Positions 1 through 6,113 of a DNA stretch of 15,815 bases are shown piece by piece; the stretch's first letter is position 1, and every line of letters starts with the position of its first letter. The notes under the pieces were generated by a model. It was not told where the DNA came from. It ran no database searches and worked only from the letters and a program-made list of their open reading frames with translations. This DNA is from Candidatus Hydrogenedentota bacterium (GTDB lineage: Bacteria; Hydrogenedentota; Hydrogenedentia; Hydrogenedentales; JAEUWI01). The stretch covers positions 1 through 15,815 of the forward strand of contig JAUIKJ010000014.1 in NCBI GenBank assembly GCA_030430835.1. Reading direction: 5' to 3'. The position numbers were made by a program, and so were the translations under genes.

Positions 1-1
1 G

Positions 2-160
2 ACCCTTTCGGATGACGAACTACCGGCGCCGCTGAAGGGCCGGGTGCCGGAGCCGCTGCGCGCATTTTTTTCGAGCAACGAGGTGGCGCTGATGCAGATG
101 GTGAATCACGATGCCTATCACCGCGGCCAGATCGCGATACTGACGAAACAGGCCAACTAA
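2..160 (+). CDS. DinB-family protein, C-terminal fragment (5' end outside window)
   Basis: An open frame enters at the left edge and ends at TAA 158-160, giving the last 52 residues of a protein. The end reads H-D-A-Y-H-R-G-Q-I, which matches the H-x3-H-R-G-Q-I motif of DinB/YfiT-like four-helix-bundle proteins; in that family these histidines help bind a divalent metal, together with a histidine from the missing N-terminal half. Family members are usually about 150-170 residues, so roughly two thirds of the gene lies outside the window. They act as metal-dependent, often thiol-dependent transferases or damage-inducible proteins, and the substrate cannot be told from the fragment. The symporter gene starts 18 nt downstream on the same strand, so co-transcription is possible. 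The family call is fairly sure and the specific function unknown. Confidence 0.75.
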   Translation, partial: TLSDDELPAPLKGRVPEPLRAFFSSNEVALMQMVNHDAYHRGQIAILTKQAN

Positions 161-178
161 CCGCAGGGGAAGGGAAGT

Positions 179-1756
179 ATGGGAGAGAGCGCAGAGGTCG
201 TCTATACCTCGCTGACGGCGATCGATTACACGATCATTCTGGTGTATGTAATCGGGGTGTTCGTGTTGGGCACCTTCTTCGGCCGCTATGTGAAGGACTC
301 CGCGGACTTCTTCGTCGCGGGGCGTGCATTGCCCTTCTGGGCGATTGGCATGTCGATCGTGGTGAGTGACATTGGCGCGACGGATTTCATCGCGACGTCG
401 GGCGCGGGCTATACCTATGGTATCGCCGCGGCGAACTTCGACTGGATTGGGTCGATGCCGGCGATGGTATTTGCGGCGTTCCTCTTTGTGCCGTATTACT
501 GGCGCGCTGGGGTGTTTACGATTCCCGAGTTTCTTGGGCGGCGCTACAACACGGCGGTGCAGATGATGCACGGTGGTATCTGGGGGCTGGTGCTGGTGAC
601 CATGCTTTCGGTGATGCTGTACCTGACCGCGGTGATGATGAACACGATTCTGGGTTGGGACATCGTCACCTGCATCTGGGCGATGGCGCTGATTACGGGT
701 ATTTACACCTTTTCCGGTGGTTTGTCGGCGGTGGTGATGACGGACGTGGTGCAGTTGATCATCATGTTCATCGGCGGCTTTGCGCTGCTGTTGCTGAGCC
801 TGCACGAGGTGGGCGGCTGGACGGCGCTGCAGGAGAAGATCCTGGCGATGCCGGGCAAGGAAGATCACTTTACGCTGTTGCTGCCGCATGACTCCCCCAC
901 GCCCTATCCGTGGACGGGCATCGTGTTTGGCCTGGGCATCGTGATGGCCACGGGCTATATGGCGGGCAACCAGAGCATCGTGCAGCGCACGCTGGGCGCG
1001 CGCTCGGAGTGGGACGCGAAGGGCGGCATGCTCTTTGGCGGCTTCCTGAAGGTCTTCATTCCCGCGCTGGTGATTGTACCGGGGCTGTGCGCGGTGTACC
1101 TCTACCCGGATCTGCCGCAGGGCGACATGGCGGTGCCGACGATGATGCGCGAGATTCTGCCGCCGGGGCTGCGGGGGCTGATGTTTGCGGCGCTGTTTGC
1201 GGCGCTGATGTCGAGTGTGGACTCGTCGCTGAACTCGGCGACGACGATCTGGATCACGGACATCTATGGCAGCATCCACCGGATGGTGAATGGGAAGAAC
1301 ATGACGCCGCGCATGGCGCTGATCCTGGGCCGTGTGTTCACGGTCATCTTCATTGTGGCGGCGGCGCTCTTCGCGCCGATCTTCGCGAACGACAAGTACG
1401 CGACGATGTATGACTTTATCCAGACGGTGCTGTCGATGTTCCAGGGGCCGGTGCTGGCGATTCTGGTGCTGGGCATTCTCTGGCGGCGGGCGACGCAATG
1501 GGGCGCGCTGGCGGGGCTGGTGCTGGGGGTGATGTTCACGACGATCCTGAACAATACCGACGGGGTCTTCCCGTCGGACGATCCCTTCCTCTTCGTGGCG
1601 TGGTGGTCCTTTGTGTTTTCGCTGATCGTCACCGTGCTGGTCAGCCTCGTGACCCCGCCCGAACCGGAAGAAAAGATTCGCGGCCTCATCTTTGGTCAGG
1701 TCATGAAAGACGGCGAGATGCAGCGGGTGCTGCAGTCGCGCGCGGGAGGCGAATAG
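179..1756 (+). CDS. Sodium:solute symporter (SSS family)
   Basis: A 525-residue, strongly hydrophobic inner-membrane protein predicted to use the sodium gradient to import a solute. Visible SSS hallmarks are the first helix ending in a D-F-F-V-A-G-R loop (about residues 42-48), a GNQSIVQR-type segment near residue 263, and M-S-S-V-D-S-S-L-N-S around residues 344-353; the serine pair in this last motif corresponds to the sodium-site helix (TM8 in vSGLT). Length and about 13 hydrophobic stretches fit the family. The ATG at 179 has a purine-rich ribosome site (GGGGAAGGGAAG) just upstream. The next gene starts 1 nt after the stop, implying translational coupling. Substrate is unknown: sugars, sialic acid, carboxylates and amino acids are all carried by this family. 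The neighbouring glycosidases make a sugar or sugar acid attractive, but that is inference. Confidence 0.9.
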   Translation: MGESAEVVYTSLTAIDYTIILVYVIGVFVLGTFFGRYVKDSADFFVAGRALPFWAIGMSIVVSDIGATDFIATSGAGYTYGIAAANFDWIGSMPAMVFAAFLFVPYYWRAGVFTIPEFLGRRYNTAVQMMHGGIWGLVLVTMLSVMLYLTAVMMNTILGWDIVTCIWAMALITGIYTFSGGLSAVVMTDVVQLIIMFIGGFALLLLSLHEVGGWTALQEKILAMPGKEDHFTLLLPHDSPTPYPWTGIVFGLGIVMATGYMAGNQSIVQRTLGARSEWDAKGGMLFGGFLKVFIPALVIVPGLCAVYLYPDLPQGDMAVPTMMREILPPGLRGLMFAALFAALMSSVDSSLNSATTIWITDIYGSIHRMVNGKNMTPRMALILGRVFTVIFIVAAALFAPIFANDKYATMYDFIQTVLSMFQGPVLAILVLGILWRRATQWGALAGLVLGVMFTTILNNTDGVFPSDDPFLFVAWWSFVFSLIVTVLVSLVTPPEPEEKIRGLIFGQVMKDGEMQRVLQSRAGGE

Positions 1757-1757
1757 G

Positions 1758-2030
1758 ATGTTCAAGGAATGGATTAACAACACTTTCCAGGGACCGCTGC
1801 AGACCATCTTCCACCCGACGAATGCGATCTTTACGCCGATCCCCCCCCTCTTCTGGATTGTCTCCGCGGTCTGTCTTTTCGGCGCGGCCATGCTTTGGGT
1901 CGGCGTTGTGCTGAAGAAGGAATACGTCAATCTCGATGCGCCGGGCGACAAGCCCTGGCACGACCTGCGCCTTTGGACGGTCGTGTCGATGGCGCCGCAT
2001 GTGGCCATCTACATCTGGTTCAACCTCTAA
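1758..2030 (+). CDS. Small membrane protein, probable symporter partner
   Basis: A 90-residue protein starting 1 nt after the symporter stop, with a strong ribosome site (GGAGG, 8 nt before ATG) lying inside the end of the symporter gene. It has one clear membrane helix (about residues 31-53, ending in a K-K-E stop-transfer pattern) and a second, weaker hydrophobic segment at the C-terminus (about 72-89). The N-terminal third is aromatic and polar (F-K-E-W-I-N-N). I do not recognise the family. Several SSS transporters are encoded with a short membrane protein, for example ActP with YjcH and PanF with YhdT, so an accessory or stabilising role is a reasonable inference from position only. The sequence does not obviously resemble either of those partners. 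Confidence 0.8.
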   Translation: MFKEWINNTFQGPLQTIFHPTNAIFTPIPPLFWIVSAVCLFGAAMLWVGVVLKKEYVNLDAPGDKPWHDLRLWTVVSMAPHVAIYIWFNL

Positions 2031-2099
2031 TGATGCGGATGTCCGAAGCACCAATGTCCATTGCAGAAAAACCCGCACGTCGCCACGACGCCTCCCTGT

Positions 2100-2115
2100 C
2101 CCCCTTCGAAGGGGG
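2100..2115. repeat. Palindrome CCCCCTTCGAAGGGGG, copy 1
   Basis: A perfect 16-bp palindrome followed by TGCCCAAC. An identical palindrome lies at 2195-2210, followed by AGAGCCCAAC. Between them GGGGGATGT (2128-2136) and ACATCCCCC (2181-2189) form a further inverted pair, so the block 2100-2210 is a nested palindromic unit. Confidence 0.75.
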
Positions 2116-2194
2116 TGCCCAACGGGCGGGGGATGTGACGCGCTGGCTTCGATCCCCATTAAGCGGTAACGCCAATACCTACATCCCCCTTGAT

Positions 2195-2210
2195 CCCCCT
2201 TCGAAGGGGG
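2195..2210. repeat. Palindrome CCCCCTTCGAAGGGGG, copy 2
   Basis: Identical to the 16-bp palindrome at 2100-2115. It is preceded by a CCCCCTTGAT run that partly duplicates its left arm. The shared downstream GCCCAAC suggests both copies belong to one longer repeat family. Confidence 0.75.
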
Positions 2211-2221
2211 AGAGCCCAACG

Positions 2222-2282
2222 CGTCATTCCCGCAAGCCCTCCGAAGCTGCCGCAGCGAAGGGGGGCGCAGGCGGGAATCCAG
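2222..2282 (-). repeat. ATTCCC...GGGAAT element with enlarged loop
   Basis: This starts GTCATTCCCGC (from 2223) and ends GCGCAGGCGGGAATCCAG (2265-2282). Both ends match the reverse complement of the compact element at 2390-2417, but about 33 extra bases sit in the loop. The extra bases contain their own inverted repeat (GCTGC/GCAGC flanked by C- and G-runs). It looks like the same repeat family with an insertion in its centre. Confidence 0.65.
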
Positions 2283-2389
2283 TGCGCGAAGCGCCAACAA
2301 ATCACGCTGCGCCGATAGGCGCAACCGCATTCCGAGCTAAACGCCGAAATCATCGTCGAACGGATACCAACGGGATCCATGCACGATCG

Positions 2390-2417
2390 CTGGATTCCCG
2401 CCTGCGCGGGAATGACA
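2390..2417 (+). repeat. Compact dRS3-like hairpin repeat (ATTCCC-N8-GGGAAT)
   Basis: The core is ATTCCCGC-CTGC-GCGGGAAT, a perfect 8-bp stem with a 4-nt loop, flanked by CTGG and GACA. The pattern ATTCCC-N8-GGGAAT is that of the dRS3 repeat described in Neisseria, and similar elements occur in many unrelated GC-rich genomes. It lies about 65 bp before the next gene and could influence transcription, but no T-run follows on the plus strand. Confidence 0.7.
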
Positions 2418-2483
2418 GTGGCCTACGGAAATTGAATATTCGCAGGCAACTCCAAACACTACGCCTCCAGGAACAATAGCCCC

Positions 2484-2705
2484 ATGACACCCCCCGAAGA
2501 AAATCCACACGCCCGCCGCGACGCCGAGACCATGTTCATGCTCGGCGCTTTCATCGCCGTACTTTCGATCCCGGTGATTATCGGCACCGCCTTTGCCGAA
2601 GAATCCTTCCCGCGCCTGGTGAACGCCGCCTGCGGCTTCGTCCTGTTGGGGATCGGACTGTTCTTCGCGTGGCGCGGCCACAAGGCGAAGCAGCGCCATT
2701 CGTGA
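2484..2705 (+). CDS. Small two-helix membrane protein, unknown function
   Basis: A 73-residue protein with a short charged N-terminus (P-P-E-E-N-P-H-A-R-R-D), a membrane helix at about residues 18-37, a short loop containing E-E-S-F-P-R, a second helix at about 46-64, and a basic tail (R-G-H-K-A-K-Q-R-H). The pattern suggests a helical hairpin with both ends in the cytoplasm. The start has a modest ribosome site (AGGA about 12 nt upstream). Its TGA overlaps the likely GTG start of the next gene (GTGA), so the two are probably translated together. I do not recognise a family. The reading frame is supported by the clean hydrophobic pattern and the overlap rather than by homology. Confidence 0.65.
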   Translation: MTPPEENPHARRDAETMFMLGAFIAVLSIPVIIGTAFAEESFPRLVNAACGFVLLGIGLFFAWRGHKAKQRHS

Positions 2706-3295
2706 AGGTTCGCCACCTCGCCGCATTATCGGACCCCAAGGACGTGCTGCCGCACTTTGAAAAGCACGGCTTTCTGGATCGGTTCCGCTCAAAAGCAACA
2801 CAAACCAACGACAAACTCCCCCGCCTCGAACGGATCTGGTTCCCCTACTATCTCCTGAATTTCACGCTCCAGTATCCCGGCCAGATCGGGAACTCCCAGG
2901 TCATCGTCGAAGCCTGGTCCGGCTCCTTCAACCTCTTCGACGATTCCGACGGCGGCATCCACGACGGCCCGCCCGAGGACGACTGCGACACCTTCCCCCC
3001 CCGCCTGACCCTCGACGAAGCCGAAGAAAAGGGCCGCGAAGAACTCGTCCGCGCGATTCTCCGGCAGCGGCGGCGGCGGGTGCGCCCCGCCCCCGGCCCC
3101 CTCGACCGCGCCGAACTCCTCTACTGGCCCCTCTGGGTTTGGTACTACGAACGCCGCCCGGGCTACATCGACATCAAAGTCCGCGACGCCCACGCCAGCA
3201 AACCCATCGGCGGCCGCACCCGCCGCGGGGTCATGGACGCCTTCGCCGCGAAGGCGCGACGGGAAGAAGCTGTTCCGGGAGACGGCGGTTTGTAG
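2702..3295 (+). CDS. Unrecognised 197-aa protein with two WxPY-type units
   Basis: I chose the GTG at 2702 because it overlaps the preceding stop (GTGA) and has AAGGCGAAG upstream; an ATG at 2669 would add 11 residues that overlap the previous gene. No signal peptide or membrane helix is seen. Two stretches resemble each other: I-W-F-P-Y-Y-L-L-N-F followed by Q-V-I-V-E-A-W-S (residues 45-73), and Y-W-P-L-W-V-W-Y-Y followed by Y-I-D-I-K-V-R-D-A (141-163). Each looks like an aromatic beta-hairpin that leads into a small turn. Between them are an acidic patch (P-E-D-D-C-D, 91-96), a helix rich in E/K (104-120) and a very basic stretch (R-Q-R-R-R-R-V-R-P, 121-129). Function is unknown; pairing with a small membrane protein hints at a membrane-associated complex. 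Confidence 0.7.
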   Translation: MKVRHLAALSDPKDVLPHFEKHGFLDRFRSKATQTNDKLPRLERIWFPYYLLNFTLQYPGQIGNSQVIVEAWSGSFNLFDDSDGGIHDGPPEDDCDTFPPRLTLDEAEEKGREELVRAILRQRRRRVRPAPGPLDRAELLYWPLWVWYYERRPGYIDIKVRDAHASKPIGGRTRRGVMDAFAAKARREEAVPGDGGL

Positions 3296-3306
3296 GGGGC
3301 TCTATG

Positions 3307-3324
3307 CAACCGCTGCCGCGGTTG
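3307..3324. repeat. 7-bp stem hairpin CAACCGC/GCGGTTG
   Basis: CAACCGC (3307-3313) and GCGGTTG (3318-3324) pair perfectly around the loop TGCC. It lies 12 nt after the stop of the preceding gene and might contribute to transcription termination, although no T-run follows. Confidence 0.5.
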
Positions 3325-3341
3325 TCCCGTTGTGATGGGGA

Positions 3342-3377
3342 CCCATGATTGACCGTTTGGGAACGGTCAATCATGGG
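3342..3377. terminator. Perfect 16-bp inverted repeat, possible terminator
   Basis: CCCATGATTGACCGTT (3342-3357) and AACGGTCAATCATGGG (3362-3377) are perfect reverse complements around a 4-nt TGGG loop. The hairpin lies 46 nt downstream of the 197-aa gene and is the strongest simple stem in the interval. It lacks the T-tract of a classical intrinsic terminator on either strand, so it may instead be a repeat element or an operator. The terminator call is tentative. Confidence 0.4.
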
Positions 3378-3387
3378 CTAGGATATT

Positions 3388-3404
3388 CAAGCGCGCTGCG
3401 CTTG
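3388..3404. repeat. 7-bp stem hairpin CAAGCGC/GCGCTTG
   Basis: CAAGCGC and GCGCTTG pair perfectly around GCT, and flanking TT and TTTGAA could lengthen the stem with a bulge. It is the third hairpin in about 100 bp. Confidence 0.5.
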
Positions 3405-3547
3405 TTTGAACGCGAGAGTCGATTGCTTCGGGAAGATTGCCTACGGCACCCCGGAATGCGCACTCAGAACGGAGAAAGATCTGGACTCGAGTTTGCGCTT
3501 TGCGGTTGCTCTGCCCCGTCGTACCACGGGCAAACATGCAGAAAATC

Positions 3548-3620
3548 GGCCCATGCACAACGAAGCTTTTTTCTTGAGACCTACGGTCGATTGAGTGGGC
3601 AGGTCGGGAGACCTGCCCAC
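3548..3620 (+). repeat. Two-hairpin interspersed repeat, copy 1
   Basis: The unit begins GGCCCATGCACAA, passes through CGAAGC and a T-run, and then forms two hairpins. The first is GACC-TAC-GGTC (3578-3588). The second is GTGGGCAGGTC-GGGA-GACCTGCCCAC (3595-3620), a perfect 11-bp stem with a GNRA-type loop closed by C-G. Copy 2 follows immediately and a diverged third copy lies at 7614-7663. Confidence 0.85.
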
Positions 3621-3625
3621 AACGA

Positions 3626-3697
3626 GGCCCATGCACAATGAAGCTTTTTCTTGAGACCTGCGGTCGATTGAGTGGGCAGGTCGGGAGACCTGCCCAC
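3626..3697 (+). repeat. Two-hairpin interspersed repeat, copy 2
   Basis: Nearly identical to copy 1, with one T fewer in the T-run and two substitutions (C to T in CACAACG, A to G in the first hairpin loop). The repeat period is 78-79 bp. The perfect 11-bp second stem occupies 3672-3697. Such similarity points to recent tandem duplication. Confidence 0.85.
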
Positions 3698-3783
3698 ATC
3701 TGGGAGCGCACCGGGCGCGTGGCTGTCCGGGTTGTTCGCCCGTGTGGCATACTCGCGGGAAAGCTATGAAGGGAGAACTTGTC

Positions 3784-4689
3784 ATGCGCGCTACGATTAC
3801 GCTGCTGCTACTGGGATTGCTGGTGGCGATGCCGGTACCGGCGGAGATGATGGCGGAGGTGACGGATCATTATGCCGACAACGACGGCGTGAAGATTCAC
3901 TACGTCACGGCGGGTGAAGGGCCGCTGGTATTGTTCATCCACGGCTGGCCCGACTTCTGGTACACCTGGCGCGCGCAGATGGACATGCTGAAGGAGGACT
4001 TCACCGTCGCCGCGATGGATTGCCGGGGCTACAACCTCAGCGATCAGCCGGAGGAAGCTGCGGACTATGCGATGCCGAAGTTGCTGGGGGACGTCGCGGC
4101 CGTGATCAAGGATCAGGGCCAGGAGAAGGCGATCATCGTGGGCCACGACTGGGGCGGCGCGATTGCCTGGCAGTTCGCCATGGCGCAGGCCGCGATGGTG
4201 GACAAGCTCATCATCGTCAATCTCCCCCACCCTGCGCCCCTCTCGCGCGAACTCGCGAACAACCCCGACCAGCAGGAAGCCTCGGGCTACGCACAGGGTT
4301 TCCAGGCACCCGACTCCCACGAGAAGCTCAACGCAAAGTTGCTTGCCGGTATCGCCGCCCAGGGCGACAAAGAAGCGCTGCCAAAATACCTCGAAGCCTT
4401 TGAGCGATCCAGCTTCAACGGCATGATGAATTACTACCGCATGAACTACCCCAAGGCGCCCTACGAGGAAGTCCCCGAAGGCCTCATGCCCCAGCTCACC
4501 ATGCCCGTCCTGCAGTTCCACGGCCTCAAGGACACCGCGCTCCTCGCCGGTGGCCTCAGCGGCACCTGGGATCACATGGCAAAAGACTACACCCTCGTCA
4601 CCCTTCCCGACGCCGGCCACTGGGCCCACCGCGACGCGGCGGACACGGTATCGCAGACGATGACGTGGTGGCTGCTGGCTCGGCAGTAA
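3784..4689 (+). CDS. Secreted alpha/beta hydrolase, epoxide hydrolase-like
   Basis: I chose the ATG at 3784 (301 aa) because GGAG lies 8 nt upstream and the protein then begins with a clean signal peptide (M-R-A-T-I-T-L-L-L-L..., cleavage near A20-E21); two in-frame ATGs upstream (3742, 3766) would bury it. Alpha/beta-hydrolase motifs, numbered from this start: oxyanion loop H53-G-W-P; G-Y-N-L-S-D-Q-P at 82-89; nucleophile elbow G-H-D122-W-G-G; likely acid D250; catalytic H279 in D-A-G-H-W. An Asp nucleophile followed by Trp, together with cap-domain tyrosines in N-Y-Y-R (217-218), is the epoxide hydrolase pattern. Haloalkane or fluoroacetate dehalogenases share the Asp nucleophile but not usually the Tyr pair. 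It should act outside the cytoplasmic membrane by opening epoxides to diols. Substrate is unknown. Confidence 0.85.
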   Translation: MRATITLLLLGLLVAMPVPAEMMAEVTDHYADNDGVKIHYVTAGEGPLVLFIHGWPDFWYTWRAQMDMLKEDFTVAAMDCRGYNLSDQPEEAADYAMPKLLGDVAAVIKDQGQEKAIIVGHDWGGAIAWQFAMAQAAMVDKLIIVNLPHPAPLSRELANNPDQQEASGYAQGFQAPDSHEKLNAKLLAGIAAQGDKEALPKYLEAFERSSFNGMMNYYRMNYPKAPYEEVPEGLMPQLTMPVLQFHGLKDTALLAGGLSGTWDHMAKDYTLVTLPDAGHWAHRDAADTVSQTMTWWLLARQ

Positions 4690-4706
4690 ACGCCGTGTAG
4701 CGTTTA
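4687..4706. terminator. Hairpin spanning both stop codons of convergent genes
   Basis: TAAACGC (4687-4693) and GCGTTTA (4700-4706) pair perfectly around CGTGTA. The TAA of the plus-strand hydrolase and the TAA of the minus-strand glycosidase lie at the outer ends of the two arms. The stem is short and has no T-run, so a bidirectional termination role is only possible. Confidence 0.35.
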
Positions 4707-6113
4707 GGGATGTGTCGCGGTGATTGCGGCGGCCCAGTTGCCGTCTCCCGGCGCTTCGAGCGGCGTCGCCTTGCCGCCGGAGATTTCCTGCTTCGGGCCC
4801 CATTCCCCTGTCGCGATATCGATCCACTGAAGGTCGAAGCGGCCCGCGGCCCCGGATAGATCAAGCGCCACTGCGCCGCCTTCGGGAAAGTAGATCGCAT
4901 AGGCCACACCTTCTTCCGCAGCAATATAGGCCTCGTTCGCATCGCGTTCGGAGAGCAGTGCCATGGCCGGGGCGACACGCCACAACGGAATCTTCGATTC
5001 CAGTTTCCGGGCCGCGCGGATGGCAGCCACGGCCCTGTCATTCAGGCCGAGTCCCGCATCCGGTCGGTGAAAACGGATGGACGCCGCACCTGCAAGCAGG
5101 TGACGCCAGAAGCGTTCGATTGCATCCTGGTCGGTGTGACCAAACTTGTTGCCGTCGGCCCCGTAGGTCTTGGTCGTATTCATCGGGCGCGGTTTTTTCG
5201 CGAGGTAATCACGGACAAAAAGGAAATTGTCCCAATGTTCCTGCCCCTTGTTGTGGTTGTTCTGGGATACATCAACGAAGGTGTAGCGTTCTGGATGGTC
5301 AAAGGTGCGCCGGTGGCGCTCGGCCCGCAGGTTCCAGTCGTCCCACATTTCCGTGATCGCTACGGGCCGGCCCTGCACGGCGGCGTGTGTCGCAACGAAC
5401 TCGGCCCAATAGCGGGACCACGCTTCCTCGCCGCTGGTCTCATTGTCGATGCAGTAGAGGACATTCCCGAAGCGCAACGCGATCGCAAGCAGCTTCTCGA
5501 CATAGGCTTTCTGAAAGGGGAAAACCACTTCATTGTTCTGTTGTGCCGGCGTGGTGAAGAAGAAGGGTTGCCGGTTCGTACCCGGATGATCGGGATAGCG
5601 CGCGGCAAAGCCCGAGGTCGCGTAGTCGTAGTTCACATTGTTCGCGGGGTTGTAGGGGCTGCGTTGCCAGAAGTCCCAGCCGCTGCTGTCAGTGAAGTCA
5701 AAGCGATCCCATATTTCGATCTGAACGAAAATATTGCGCGCTGACGTTTCTTCGAGCATCCGCTCGAAGCGCGCCCAGTACGCAGGATTCCAACGACTGA
5801 GATCGTACTTCCCATCCTCGCGCTGGAAGAAGGGATAGATCTCGAAACCCTTGTCCGGTCGGTCACTCATGGTGTTCCGGATCACGTTGCCGCCCGCGGC
5901 GGCGAGACGATCCAGTTGCGCGATAAGGTCGGAGGTCGGCCATTGAAAGAGATTGTCATCGTCGCTGCCGCCGAGCAAGAGCACGGGCTTCCCGTGATAG
6001 GACCAGTACCACGGGTGCTCGGACGAGGGCGCAATAAAGGCGTCGGCACGGGCAGAGGGATTCAGCAGCATGGCCACCGACAGGCAAAAGATTACGACGC
6101 TATGAATCCTCAC
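4704..6113 (-). CDS. Secreted glycoside hydrolase, clan GH-A type (GH140/DUF4038-like)
   Basis: A 469-aa protein starting at GTG 6113-6111, which overlaps the upstream TGA (GTGA). The frame is open much further upstream, but that part is antisense-type shadow of the neighbouring gene, and a signal peptide (V-R-I-H-S-V-V-I-F-C-L..., cleavage near A24) begins exactly at this GTG. The (beta/alpha)8-like region carries G-G-N-V-I-R-N (74-80), an N-E pair at 224-225 in C-I-D-N-E-T-S-G (likely acid/base) and a second Glu at 255 in A-I-T-E-M-W-D (likely nucleophile). A-S-I-R-F-H-R-P at 344-351 resembles this family's conserved region. A small C-terminal beta domain (D-L-Q-W-I-D-I-A-T-G-E-W, 427-438) resembles the collagen-binding-like domain found after DUF4038. 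It should cleave a glycosidic bond in an extracellular glycan. Family placement is from memory of motifs. Confidence 0.75.
   Translation of the reverse strand: MRIHSVVIFCLSVAMLLNPSARADAFIAPSSEHPWYWSYHGKPVLLLGGSDDDNLFQWPTSDLIAQLDRLAAAGGNVIRNTMSDRPDKGFEIYPFFQREDGKYDLSRWNPAYWARFERMLEETSARNIFVQIEIWDRFDFTDSSGWDFWQRSPYNPANNVNYDYATSGFAARYPDHPGTNRQPFFFTTPAQQNNEVVFPFQKAYVEKLLAIALRFGNVLYCIDNETSGEEAWSRYWAEFVATHAAVQGRPVAITEMWDDWNLRAERHRRTFDHPERYTFVDVSQNNHNKGQEHWDNFLFVRDYLAKKPRPMNTTKTYGADGNKFGHTDQDAIERFWRHLLAGAASIRFHRPDAGLGLNDRAVAAIRAARKLESKIPLWRVAPAMALLSERDANEAYIAAEEGVAYAIYFPEGGAVALDLSGAAGRFDLQWIDIATGEWGPKQEISGGKATPLEAPGDGNWAAAITATHP

Larger units (their letters stand above)
2031..2483. other. Gene-free interval rich in palindromic repeats
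   Basis: No convincing coding sequence is present in these 453 bases. The interval holds two identical CCCCCTTCGAAGGGGG palindromes and two copies of an ATTCCC...GGGAAT element in opposite orientation, annotated separately. The open frame that runs through it is continuous with an out-of-frame shadow of the upstream gene and encodes low-complexity proline/arginine-rich sequence. It looks like an accumulation site for interspersed repeats between two transcription units. Confidence 0.7.
3296..3783. other. Gene-free interval with multiple hairpins
   Basis: These 488 bases hold no supportable gene. They contain hairpins at 3307-3324, 3342-3377 and 3388-3404 and a tandem pair of two-hairpin repeats at 3548-3697. 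The stretch 3405-3547 shows nothing I can identify. No clear -10/-35 pair was found before the hydrolase gene. Confidence 0.65.

Noticed and set aside
20..2008. A 662-codon open frame on the minus strand opposite the symporter
   Set aside because: It is rich in Arg/His/Gln with no hydrophobic core or motif, and it mirrors the codon pattern of the clearly real symporter gene. It is an antisense shadow typical of GC-rich DNA.
1895..2479. A 194-codon plus-strand frame across the repeat-rich interval
   Set aside because: It starts inside the 90-aa gene in another frame and continues through palindromic repeats; the product is not protein-like.
3548..3697. CRISPR array
   Set aside because: Only two tandem units with a 5-bp spacer and internal hairpins; there are no unique spacers of regular length and no cas genes.
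3345..3785. Small frames on both strands across the tandem repeats
   Set aside because: The products repeat only because the DNA repeats, and there is no ribosome site or composition suggesting coding.
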